Shown piece after piece: positions 1 to 7,898 of a stretch of 33,284 nt of DNA. The position numbers were made by a program, and so were the translations under genes. The first letter of the stretch is position 1; each line of letters opens with the position of its first letter. Source of the stretch: an uncultured Prevotellaceae bacterium (GTDB lineage: Bacteria; Bacteroidota; Bacteroidia; Bacteroidales; Bacteroidaceae); contig CALAEY010000022.1 of the NCBI GenBank assembly GCA_937891085.1, forward strand, positions 1 to 33,284, given 5' to 3'. The notes beneath the pieces were generated by a model. It did not search any database, had not been told where the DNA came from, and worked only from the letters and a program-made list of their open reading frames with translations.

Positions 1-53
1 CCACAACCTTCTGATCCGTAGTCAGATGCTCTATTCAGTTGAGCTACGGAACC
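1..53 (-). tRNA. tRNA-Arg (anticodon ACG), partial
   Basis: The reverse complement begins with a seven-base acceptor strand GGTTCCG, followed by TA and a D-arm. It then has an anticodon arm TCTGA-CTACGGA-TCAGA whose loop places ACG at positions 34-36, so it should read CGU-type arginine codons after inosine modification. The start of the variable and T region (AAGGTTGTGG) is visible, but the T-arm and the 3' acceptor strand lie beyond the left edge. The gene reads on the minus strand and has a good Bacteroidetes promoter just upstream. Confidence 0.88.
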
Positions 54-76
54 AATCCGTTTTCGTTTAACGGCTG

Positions 77-107
77 CAAATTTACGCACTTTTTTTGAAT
101 TAGCAAA
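77..107 (-). promoter_or_regulatory. Bacteroidetes-type promoter of tRNA-Arg
   Basis: On the minus strand there is TTTG (104-107), 19 bp, then TAAATTTG (77-84), a full match to the Bacteroidetes -33/-7 consensus TTTG...TAnnTTTG. The predicted start of transcription is about 70, some 17 bases before the mature tRNA 5' end. The promoter also lies just downstream of the htpG stop codon. Confidence 0.65.
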
Positions 108-132
108 CCTAAGAGTGACTTTTTTTGCAAAC

Positions 133-2181
133 TTATTTTATCAACTTCAAACTGCGTTTTACGAAATTTGTCAAGGCTTCACCCTTAAGCATTCCGTTTT
201 GCAATAAAGCTAAATCAATTAACTGACGAATAATCTGATTGTTAGCTGCATAGTCTGCAAACACCTTATTTTTCTGCCCATTCAAATTATCCAAGCGTTT
301 ATCCAGGTCTGAAAGTGTGTCTTTCTCTGCTTGAGGAATATCCTCTTCTTTCTTTCCCTTCTGACTATCCTTGATAGAAGAGCGCTGAGCTTCAACCTCA
401 GTTATCTCAGCTAGGATAGGAAAGAGTGCTTCTGCACATTGGCTTTCTTCGTCAGAAATGACCTCTTTTATCAAACTATGATCCGTATTCAGCATGAGAT
501 TGAACATGTCAGGCATCTCTCCATAGAAACTCATACCTGCCTGAATATTAGCCATTTCCTTCATTCTTCGCATGTACTCGCTTTGCGTGAGAAGCAGAGG
601 ATCCCCAGCTTCACCCATAGCTGCAGTCATTACGTTGAATTCCACCTTATCTATCTTTGGCAGTTGACTCTTGAATATCTCCGTCAAAGCGGATTGCTTA
701 GTGGCTTCCAGAACATCAATCTTCTTTTCTTCCTTAACTATCAGATTGTCAATGATATCGCTATCAACGCGTGTGAAACGGCATTTCTCAAACTTCTGCT
801 CCAGCATGCTGACAACAGCGATGTCAAGTTGACCATCCATCAACAAAACGCTATAACCTTTATTCTTCGCTGCGTTGATGTAGCTATACTGCTCTTCCTT
901 GTTGTTGGCATAGAGGTAAATCAAGTTGCCTTCCTTATCAGTCTGGTTGTCCTTAATCAATGTCTTATACTCGCCATAGGTGAACTTTTCCCCATCAGTG
1001 TCTGTGAACAAGGCAAAATCTTTGGCTCTCTGATAGAAATCATCTTGTGTAAGCATGCCGTAATCCATGAAAATCTTCAGGTCGTCCCATTTTTCCTCGA
1101 ATTGCTTACGGTCTTTCTTGAAGATGTCATTCAGACGATCTGACACTTTCTTCGTGATATAGGTGGAGATTTTCTTCACATTGGAATCACTCTGCAAGTA
1201 AGAACGTGATACATTCAGAGGAATATCCGGAGAATCCAGTACACCATGAAGAAGTGTAAGGAAATCAGGTACTATACCATCTACAGAATCAGTCACATAT
1301 ACCTGATTGCAATACAACTGAATCTTATTCTTCGTCAGTTCGATATTGTTCTTGATCTTAGGGAAATAAAGCACGCCCGTGAGATGGAACGGATAATCCA
1401 CGTTCAAATGAATCCAGAACAGTGGTTCATCGGACATAGGATAGAGCTTGCGATAGAATTCCTTATAGTCTTCATCCTTCAATTCACTTGGCGTACGTTT
1501 CCAAAGTGGGTTGACATCGTTGATGACATTATCTTCGGATGTTTCCACCTGCTTGCCGTCTTTCCATTCTTTCTTCTTGCCAAATGCAATAGGAACAGGT
1601 AAGAAACGACAATATTTCGTCAGCAAGCCAGAGATGCGTGATTCTTCAAGAAACTCTTTACAATCATCATCTACGTAGAGAATAATGTCTGTACCTCTTT
1701 CTGCCTTATCAACATTCTCAATAGTGAACTCAGGACTTCCATCGCAGGTCCATTTCACGGCTTGAGCGCCTTCTTTGTATGATTTAGTTACGATTTCCAC
1801 TTTCTTTGCCACCATAAAGGCAGAATAGAAACCTAAACCAAAGTGCCCGATAATGGCATTGGCGTCGTTTTTATACTTCTCCAGGAAATCGTTGGCGCCA
1901 GAGAAGGCGATTTGGTTGATGTATTTATCTATTTCCTCTGCTGTCATACCGATACCCTTGTCTGAAACGGTGATAGTTTCTTTGTCCAAGGCGATTCTGA
2001 CGGTAAGGTCACCCAGTTCTTCCTTGAATTCGCCCATAGAGGCAAATGTCTTGAGTTTCTGAGTGGCATCTACTGCATTGGAAACCAACTCTCTTAAGAA
2101 AATCTCATGATCACTATACAAAAATTTCTTAATGACGGGGAATATGTTTTCCGTTGTTACCCCAATATTACCTTTCTGCAT
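133..2181 (-). CDS. htpG: HtpG, bacterial Hsp90 chaperone
   Basis: This cytoplasmic ATP-driven chaperone remodels client proteins, often together with DnaK. The N-terminal GHKL ATPase is clear: the helix with Asn35 (SNAVDA), the DKGIGM motif at about 74-79, and the glycine-rich lid motif GHFGLGFYSAF at about 112-122. A middle domain and a C-terminal dimerisation domain follow. At 682 residues it is longer than the E. coli protein (about 624), which I believe is usual for Bacteroidetes, and it lacks the eukaryotic MEEVD tail. The C-terminal part has a charged stretch near residues 600-620 (KGKKEEDIPQ). It lies 86 bp downstream of clpC on the same strand. A possible -7 box (TACGTTTTG, 2219-2227) is present without a clear -33 element, so it may have its own start or be read from clpC. 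Confidence 0.97.
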   Translation of the reverse strand: MQKGNIGVTTENIFPVIKKFLYSDHEIFLRELVSNAVDATQKLKTFASMGEFKEELGDLTVRIALDKETITVSDKGIGMTAEEIDKYINQIAFSGANDFLEKYKNDANAIIGHFGLGFYSAFMVAKKVEIVTKSYKEGAQAVKWTCDGSPEFTIENVDKAERGTDIILYVDDDCKEFLEESRISGLLTKYCRFLPVPIAFGKKKEWKDGKQVETSEDNVINDVNPLWKRTPSELKDEDYKEFYRKLYPMSDEPLFWIHLNVDYPFHLTGVLYFPKIKNNIELTKNKIQLYCNQVYVTDSVDGIVPDFLTLLHGVLDSPDIPLNVSRSYLQSDSNVKKISTYITKKVSDRLNDIFKKDRKQFEEKWDDLKIFMDYGMLTQDDFYQRAKDFALFTDTDGEKFTYGEYKTLIKDNQTDKEGNLIYLYANNKEEQYSYINAAKNKGYSVLLMDGQLDIAVVSMLEQKFEKCRFTRVDSDIIDNLIVKEEKKIDVLEATKQSALTEIFKSQLPKIDKVEFNVMTAAMGEAGDPLLLTQSEYMRRMKEMANIQAGMSFYGEMPDMFNLMLNTDHSLIKEVISDEESQCAEALFPILAEITEVEAQRSSIKDSQKGKKEEDIPQAEKDTLSDLDKRLDNLNGQKNKVFADYAANNQIIRQLIDLALLQNGMLKGEALTNFVKRSLKLIK

Positions 2182-2267
2182 AATATATAAGTTTTATAAT
2201 TGTTCTACTAATTGTTTGCAAAACGTATGCCAGTCGTTGTATTTACTGACATTTTGTCCGTGTTATC

Positions 2268-4817
2268 TCACTTTTCCTCAAGCACAGGGGCTTCTTGTTT
2301 AGTGAAATCAAGGCTGTCTTTCTCCTTATTATGGCTTACCACTATGGTGTCACCTTCAGAAACATTGCCGTTGACAATGATTTCAGAGAGACCGTCTTCC
2401 AAATAGCTTTGGATAGCACGTTTCAATGGACGGGCACCAAACTGTACGTCATAGCCTTTACTTGCTATGAATTTCTTGGCTTCTTCGTCAATGTCCAACG
2501 TGAAACCAATGTTGCTTACACGTTGGTAAAGTCCCTTTAGCTCTATATCGACAATCTTCACGATGGCATCCAGTGAAAGCTGATCAAACGTGATGATCTC
2601 ATCGGTTCTGTTCAAGAACTCTGGAGCGAATTTCTTGTTCAAAGCCTTCTGAATCACGCTGCGCGAATACTCCTTATCATCTACGCGCTTTTGAGCAGTG
2701 AAACCTACACCGGTACCAAACTCCTTCAGTTGACGCGTACCGATGTTGGATGTCATGATAATCACCGTGTTCTTGAAGTCCACCGTCTTACCATAACTAT
2801 CTGTCAGCCTACCTTCATCCATTACTTGAAGCAGGAGGTTGAAGATGTCTGGATGTGCTTTCTCGATTTCATCTAGCAGCACGATAGAGTAGGGCTTACG
2901 GCGCACTTTCTCCGTCAGCTGACCACCTTCTTCATATCCCACATATCCAGGAGGAGCTCCGATAAGTCTTGAAACGGTGTACTTATCCATATACTCACTC
3001 ATATCGATGCGGATCAGCGCGTCAGTAGATCCGAACATGAACTTAGCCAACTGTTGTGCCAGATAGGTTTTTCCTACACCTGTTGGACCTAAGAACATGA
3101 ACGTTCCGATTGGTCTATTAGGGTCTTTTAGACCCACACGACTACGTAAAATAGCCTTTGTAAGTTTCTCTATTGCAGCATCTTGTGCGATGACTCTTGA
3201 CTGTAGTTCTTTCTTCATACCTGCCAGTTTCACCTCTTCGGCTTGAGCCATACGCTGCACAGGAATGCCAGACATCATGGAAACCACATTGGCAATCTCT
3301 TCTTCATCCACCACTTTGCGGTCTTCCTTCAATTGGGCTTCCCATGCGGCTTGCATGTCTTTCAGTTGAGACATAAGCAGTTTCTCACGATCACGATAGC
3401 CAGCTGCGAGCTCGAAATTCTGCTGTTTTACAGCTAAGGTCTTCTGAGCACTGGTTTCTGCAATCAGGCGTTCCTGCTCTTCGATTTCCTTCGGAGCTTC
3501 GATGTGTGTGAGATGCACTCTTGAACCAGATTCATCAAGCGCATCAATAGCTTTGTCAGGGAAGGAGCGATCTGTGATATAGCAATCTGTCAGCTTCACG
3601 CAAGCCTCCAAGGCAGCGTCAGTATAGGTCACATTATGGTGCTCCTCGTACTTACCTTTTATATTACGAAGTATCTGCAGCGTTTCTTCTGCAGTGGTAG
3701 GCTCCACCATCACTTTCTGGAATCTACGCTCCAAAGCCCCGTCTTTCTCGATGCTCTTTCGATATTCATCGATGGTAGTGGCGCCGATGCACTGAATCTC
3801 ACCACGCGCCAAAGCAGGCTTCAGCATATTGGCTGCATCCATGCTTCCCGCAGCACTTCCTGCACCTATGATAGTGTGAATTTCATCGATGAAAAGGATG
3901 ATTTTTGGATTTTTCTCCAATTCGCTGATGATGGCGTGAAGGCGCTCCTCAAACTGGCCGCGATACTTAGTACCAGCTACTACAGACGACATGTCGAGCA
4001 TCACCACGCGTTTGTCATGAAGGATTCTGGACACCTTCTTCTCAACGATTCTGAGGGCCAATCCTTCTACGATAGCCGATTTTCCTACACCTGGTTCACC
4101 TATAAGGATAGGATTGTTCTTCTTCCTACGGCTCAATATCTGTGCCACGCGTTCTATCTCACGCTCACGGCCAACCACAGGATCCAATCTTCCTTCGGCA
4201 GCAGCCAGTGTGATGTCTGATCCGAACTTATCTAAAGCGGGGGTATCAGAAGCTGATTTCCTAGATTGCTTTTGGGCGAAATTTACCGATGAATTGGGCG
4301 ATTTTTGCGAATTACCATAGTTCTCATTCATCTCATCGTCAGCATCTTCTTCATCGAAATCCATGCCGTCCATCGGACTGGTTGGCTTCAAAGAGAGCAT
4401 GTTGAATACGTCCTCATAATCCACCTGATTGTCAGTCAGAACAGTGGCAGCCAGATTGGTGCGATGCTTCAAGATGGCCAAGAGCAGATGCTCAGAGTCC
4501 ACTTTCGGGCTCTTCAGCAAGCGTGCCTCAAGGATACACATCTTCAGAATCTTCTGGGCAGTTTCAGAGAAAGGAATATCGGCATCGGGAGCCAAGGAGG
4601 AATCCTGGGCTTGCGTGAGGTAACCCTCCAACTTTCCCTTCAGTTGGCGGAGGTCAATATGAAAATTTGTCAGTATATCGATGGCCTTTCCTTCACCGTC
4701 GCGCAAGATGCCCAACAGCAAGTGCTCAGGACCGATGTACTTGTTTCTCAGTCTGTTAGCTTCTTCCTTACTATAGCTGATAATTTCTGATACTCTTTGT
4801 GAAAACTGATTGTTCAT
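2268..4817 (-). CDS. clpC: ClpC-type AAA+ unfoldase, Clp protease ATP-binding subunit
   Basis: This hexameric unfoldase feeds proteins into the ClpP peptidase. From the start at 4817 the protein has 849 residues: a double Clp N-domain (about 1-145), an acidic then polar linker (about 150-200), AAA-1 with Walker A GEPGVGKS (240-247) and Walker B ILFIDE (307-312), a UVR-like middle coiled segment (about 455-505, around QNFELAAGYRDRE), and AAA-2 with Walker A GPTGVGKT (577-584). The middle domain is short, which points to ClpC rather than ClpB. I chose the ATG at 4817 because the in-frame ATG at 4844 lies next to the -7 box of a consensus promoter, upstream of the expected transcript start. AAAGGA lies a few bases before the chosen start. 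No CtsR or McsAB genes are nearby. Confidence 0.95.
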   Translation of the reverse strand: MNNQFSQRVSEIISYSKEEANRLRNKYIGPEHLLLGILRDGEGKAIDILTNFHIDLRQLKGKLEGYLTQAQDSSLAPDADIPFSETAQKILKMCILEARLLKSPKVDSEHLLLAILKHRTNLAATVLTDNQVDYEDVFNMLSLKPTSPMDGMDFDEEDADDEMNENYGNSQKSPNSSVNFAQKQSRKSASDTPALDKFGSDITLAAAEGRLDPVVGREREIERVAQILSRRKKNNPILIGEPGVGKSAIVEGLALRIVEKKVSRILHDKRVVMLDMSSVVAGTKYRGQFEERLHAIISELEKNPKIILFIDEIHTIIGAGSAAGSMDAANMLKPALARGEIQCIGATTIDEYRKSIEKDGALERRFQKVMVEPTTAEETLQILRNIKGKYEEHHNVTYTDAALEACVKLTDCYITDRSFPDKAIDALDESGSRVHLTHIEAPKEIEEQERLIAETSAQKTLAVKQQNFELAAGYRDREKLLMSQLKDMQAAWEAQLKEDRKVVDEEEIANVVSMMSGIPVQRMAQAEEVKLAGMKKELQSRVIAQDAAIEKLTKAILRSRVGLKDPNRPIGTFMFLGPTGVGKTYLAQQLAKFMFGSTDALIRIDMSEYMDKYTVSRLIGAPPGYVGYEEGGQLTEKVRRKPYSIVLLDEIEKAHPDIFNLLLQVMDEGRLTDSYGKTVDFKNTVIIMTSNIGTRQLKEFGTGVGFTAQKRVDDKEYSRSVIQKALNKKFAPEFLNRTDEIITFDQLSLDAIVKIVDIELKGLYQRVSNIGFTLDIDEEAKKFIASKGYDVQFGARPLKRAIQSYLEDGLSEIIVNGNVSEGDTIVVSHNKEKDSLDFTKQEAPVLEEK

Positions 4818-4845
4818 TTTCAAAATCCTTTGTCTTAATGTCATG

Positions 4846-4877
4846 CAAATATAATATATATTCCACTTAAAAGCAAA
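4846..4877 (-). promoter_or_regulatory. clpC promoter
   Basis: On the minus strand there is TTTG (4874-4877), 20 bp, then TATATTTG (4846-4853), a full fit to the Bacteroidetes housekeeping consensus. Transcription would begin near 4839, giving a leader of about 20 bases to the ATG at 4817. This is the main reason for preferring that start. Confidence 0.65.
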
Positions 4878-4959
4878 ACTCGTGCCAAAGAATGGGATAA
4901 AACAAAATATTTAGTGTACAATAAATTTATCGTGAAGGAAAACGTCTGGGATAGTGTAC

Positions 4960-5055
4960 TAAAGTTTAGACAGCACTGCTGTCTGTACAATCAGCACTGG
5001 TGTCTGTACAAACAGCACTGGTGTCTGTACAATCAGCAGTGCTGTCTAAACTTTA
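4960..5055. repeat. Four-unit 21-bp tandem repeat framed by a 22-bp inverted repeat
   Basis: Four 21-bp units run head to tail: 4971-4991, 4992-5012, 5013-5033 and 5034-5054. The consensus is CAGCACTGGTGTCTGTACAA plus T or A; the fourth unit diverges in its second half to CTAAACTTT. The outer bases 4960-4981 and 5034-5055 are exact reverse complements (22 bp), so the whole block could fold as one large hairpin or cruciform. Unit 1 contains the near-palindrome ACAGCACTGCTGT. TAGTGTAC occurs at 4912-4919 and again at 4952-4959 just outside. The block lies between the clpC and gyrA promoters, upstream of both genes, so it cannot be a terminator for either one. The rest of the 472-bp gap shows only the two promoters and the adjacent A/T palindrome. 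Confidence 0.9.
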
Positions 5056-5056
5056 T

Positions 5057-5086
5057 CTAACTAGGAAAAAAGTTTTTTCCAGTTAG
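5057..5086. repeat. A/T-rich palindrome CTAACTAGG-A6...T6CC-AGTTAG
   Basis: An imperfect inverted repeat immediately follows the 21-bp array. CTAACT and AGTTAG form the outer arms, and GGAAAAAA and TTTTTTCC form the inner arms, with a single unpaired A at 5063. A very similar motif recurs between tsaD and the cinA-type gene (23561-23590). It sits between divergent promoters. Confidence 0.65.
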
Positions 5087-5210
5087 AAATTAAATTTTGC
5101 CTGCTTAACGGCAGATTTTTCGTAAACCGATGCAGTATTACGCCTCAATCGCTTATTATATAAATAAAAGGTGCATTTTTAGCGAAAAAGAAACTTTCAT
5201 GGCAAAAAGT

Positions 5211-5241
5211 TTTCGTATGTCGCAAAAAAGCCGTACCTTTA
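5211..5241 (+). promoter_or_regulatory. gyrA promoter, near-consensus
   Basis: TTTC (5211-5214), 19 bp, then TACCTTTA (5234-5241), one mismatch from consensus in each box. The expected start is near 5248, giving a leader of about 42 bases to the gyrA ATG. No strong Shine-Dalgarno sequence is present, only A-rich sequence before the start. Confidence 0.5.
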
Positions 5242-5289
5242 CATGGTTTTTTGAAGAACCATTGTTTATTTTAAAAAAAGGATTTGTAA

Positions 5290-7860
5290 ATGCTTGAACA
5301 AGACAAAATTATCAAGATAAACATCGAGGACGAGATGAAGTCGTCGTACATCGATTACTCTATGTCTGTAATCGTGGCGCGTGCTCTTCCTGATGTGAGA
5401 GACGGCTTTAAGCCAGTGCATCGCAGAATTTTGTATGGAATGATGGGCATCGGCAACACCTCCGATAAGCCCTATAAGAAATCTGCCAGAGTAGTGGGCG
5501 AGGTGCTCGGTAAGTACCATCCACACGGCGATTCTTCAGTTTATGGTGCATTGGTGAGAATGGCTCAACCTTGGGCAATGAGATATTGTCTGGTAGACGG
5601 TCAGGGAAACTATGGATCTGTTGATGGTGATGGCGCTGCAGCCATGCGTTATACAGAGTGCCGCCTCCAGAAGATAGGTGAGGACATGATGCAGGATCTG
5701 GAAAAAGATACTGTAGACATGCAGAATAACTTCGATGACTCTCTGCAGGAGCCAACCGTGATGCCGACGCGCATTCCAAACCTGCTGGTGAACGGAGCTT
5801 CTGGTATCGCCGTAGGTATGGCAACCAATATGCCGACGCACAATCTGCGCGAAGTCATCGATGCTTGTGTGGCGTACATTGACAATAATGACATTACCAT
5901 AGAGGAACTGATGGAGTTTGTGAAAGCGCCTGATTTTCCGACGGGTGCGTTCATTTATGGACTCTCTGGCGTACGTGAGGCTTACCTCACAGGACGCGGA
6001 AGAGTGCTGATCAGAGCACGCGCCAATATAGAGGATGCTGGCACGCATGACAAGATCATCGTTACAGAGATTCCTTATGGCGTGAATAAGGCAGAACTCA
6101 TCAAGTCTATCGCCACTCTGGCTAATGAGAAGAAGATAGATGGCATTGCCAATGCCAATGATGAGTCTGACCGTGAAGGTATGCGCATCGTCATCGATGT
6201 GAAGCGTGATGCCAATGCAAACATTGTGCTGAACAAGCTCTATAAGATGACGCAGTTGCAGACTTCTTTCAGTGTGAACAACGTGGCTTTGGTTCATGGC
6301 CGTCCACGTCTGCTCAACCTGAAGGACATGATTAAGTACTTTGTGGAGCATCGCCATGAGGTGGTGATCCGTCGCACAAAGTATGATCTGCAAAAGGCAA
6401 AGGAACGTGCGCATATCCTTGAGGGACTGATCATTGCGTGCGATAACATTGATGAGGTGGTTCACATCATCCGCGCAGCGAAGACACCTGCAGATGCTAT
6501 GCAGGGCTTGATGGATCGCTTCGCATTGGATGAACTTCAGGCACGTGCCATCATAGAGATGCGCTTACGCCAACTCACTGGATTGCAGCAAGATCAGCTT
6601 CATGCAGAGTATGAAGAGTTGGAGCGCATGATAGCTTACTATGAGCAAATCCTCTCCGACGATGAGCTTTGCAAGAAGGTCATTAAGGATGAATTGATAG
6701 AAGTTAAGGAGAAATACGGAGATGACAGAAAGTCGGAAATCGTTCCGTTGTCAAAGGATTTCAATCCTGAAGACTTCTACAGCGACAATGAAGTGGTGAT
6801 AACCATCTCACATCGTGGTTATATCAAGAGCACGTCGCTCAGCGACTTCCGTTCACAGAATAGGGGAGGCGTTGGCTCTCGAGGCTCAGATACGCGCGAT
6901 GATGACTTTGTAGAATATATCTATCATGCCACGATGCACAACACCATCATGTTCTTCACGCAGAATGGTAAGTGCTATTGGCTGAAAGTATATGAGATTC
7001 CTCAGGAAGGCAAGACTTCTAAGGGACGTGCTATTCAGAACCTGCTCAACATAGAGCCTGGAGATTCTGTGAACGCATTCCTGAGAATCAAGGACTTGAG
7101 CGATGAGGAATACAATGACACGCACTATGTGGTGTTCTGTACCAAGAACGGTATCATCAAAAAGACCAAGCTGGCAGAATACTCACGTCCGCGCCAAAAT
7201 GGCATCATAGCCATAAACATTTTGGAAGGCGACCGTGTCATAGATGTCAGATTGACAGAGGGCAACGATGAAATCATCATGGCCAACAGAAACGGTCGTG
7301 CCATCAGATTCAACGAAGATGCAGTCCGTCCGATGGGACGCACGGCAACTGGTGTGAAGGGTATGGAGCTCGACAAAGACGGTAGTGACGAAGTGGTCGG
7401 AATGATTTGCATCAAGGATCCAGATGCAGAAACCGTATTGGTGGTTTCTGAACAGGGATTTGGAAAGCGTACGGGTGTAGATGACTACAGAAAGACCCAT
7501 CGAGGCGGTAAAGGTGTCAAGACATTGAACATCACCGATAAGACGGGTAAGCTTGTTTCGCTGAAATCCGTTACAAATGACAATGATTTAATGATTATTA
7601 ACAAGTCTGGTATACTGATTCGTGTAAAAGTTGCTGATATTCGCACGATGGGAAGAGCCACTCAAGGCGTGAAGCTCATCAACCTTGAGAAGCGAGGCGA
7701 TGAAATCGGTTCAGTTTGCAAAGTGCCTACTGATGTAGAGGAGGAAGAAGTGATGGCTGAAGGCATGGAAGCAGAAGATATGGATTTCACAGGCGTTCAG
7801 AATCATGAGGAGAACGATCCTGACCTGACTAACGAGAATGAAAAATTGAGTGAGGAATAA
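5290..7860 (+). CDS. gyrA: DNA gyrase subunit A
   Basis: This is the breakage-reunion subunit of gyrase, which adds negative supercoils to DNA together with GyrB. The N-terminal region matches GyrA closely. The catalytic tyrosine is Tyr121 (AAAMRYTE), and the quinolone-determining region is HPHGDSSVYGAL (77-88), with Ser82 at the usual hot spot and Gly86 where E. coli has Asp87. The C-terminal beta-pinwheel holds a variant GyrA box, QNRGGVGS, and a second blade motif, RGGKGVKT. The last 40 or so residues are very acidic. At 856 residues the length is usual. The start at 5290 fits the conserved beginning MLEQDKI. The next gene begins 38 bp downstream with no terminator between, so read-through into the TPR gene is likely. 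Confidence 0.97.
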   Translation: MLEQDKIIKINIEDEMKSSYIDYSMSVIVARALPDVRDGFKPVHRRILYGMMGIGNTSDKPYKKSARVVGEVLGKYHPHGDSSVYGALVRMAQPWAMRYCLVDGQGNYGSVDGDGAAAMRYTECRLQKIGEDMMQDLEKDTVDMQNNFDDSLQEPTVMPTRIPNLLVNGASGIAVGMATNMPTHNLREVIDACVAYIDNNDITIEELMEFVKAPDFPTGAFIYGLSGVREAYLTGRGRVLIRARANIEDAGTHDKIIVTEIPYGVNKAELIKSIATLANEKKIDGIANANDESDREGMRIVIDVKRDANANIVLNKLYKMTQLQTSFSVNNVALVHGRPRLLNLKDMIKYFVEHRHEVVIRRTKYDLQKAKERAHILEGLIIACDNIDEVVHIIRAAKTPADAMQGLMDRFALDELQARAIIEMRLRQLTGLQQDQLHAEYEELERMIAYYEQILSDDELCKKVIKDELIEVKEKYGDDRKSEIVPLSKDFNPEDFYSDNEVVITISHRGYIKSTSLSDFRSQNRGGVGSRGSDTRDDDFVEYIYHATMHNTIMFFTQNGKCYWLKVYEIPQEGKTSKGRAIQNLLNIEPGDSVNAFLRIKDLSDEEYNDTHYVVFCTKNGIIKKTKLAEYSRPRQNGIIAINILEGDRVIDVRLTEGNDEIIMANRNGRAIRFNEDAVRPMGRTATGVKGMELDKDGSDEVVGMICIKDPDAETVLVVSEQGFGKRTGVDDYRKTHRGGKGVKTLNITDKTGKLVSLKSVTNDNDLMIINKSGILIRVKVADIRTMGRATQGVKLINLEKRGDEIGSVCKVPTDVEEEEVMAEGMEAEDMDFTGVQNHEENDPDLTNENEKLSEE

Positions 7861-7898
7861 AATAGAAAACAAGAACAATTAATTTAATTTTTATCAGT

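Noticed and set aside
439..1143. 234-codon open frame on the plus strand inside htpG
   Set aside because: It is antisense to a well-conserved HtpG middle and C-terminal region; no recognisable domain and no start context.
4818..4844. Nine-residue N-terminal extension of ClpC
   Set aside because: The ATG at 4844 is adjacent to the -7 box (4846-4853), so it would lie upstream of the transcript start; ClpC proteins normally begin near the MNNQFS segment.
4971..5054. Possible CRISPR array
   Set aside because: The 21-bp units are joined with no spacers, there are no cas genes in the window, and the outer arms are an inverted repeat.
5536..6465. 309-codon open frame on the minus strand inside gyrA
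   Set aside because: It lies opposite a clear gyrA frame, has no signal, domain or promoter, and its residue mix (many His, Cys, Ile) is typical of an antisense shadow.
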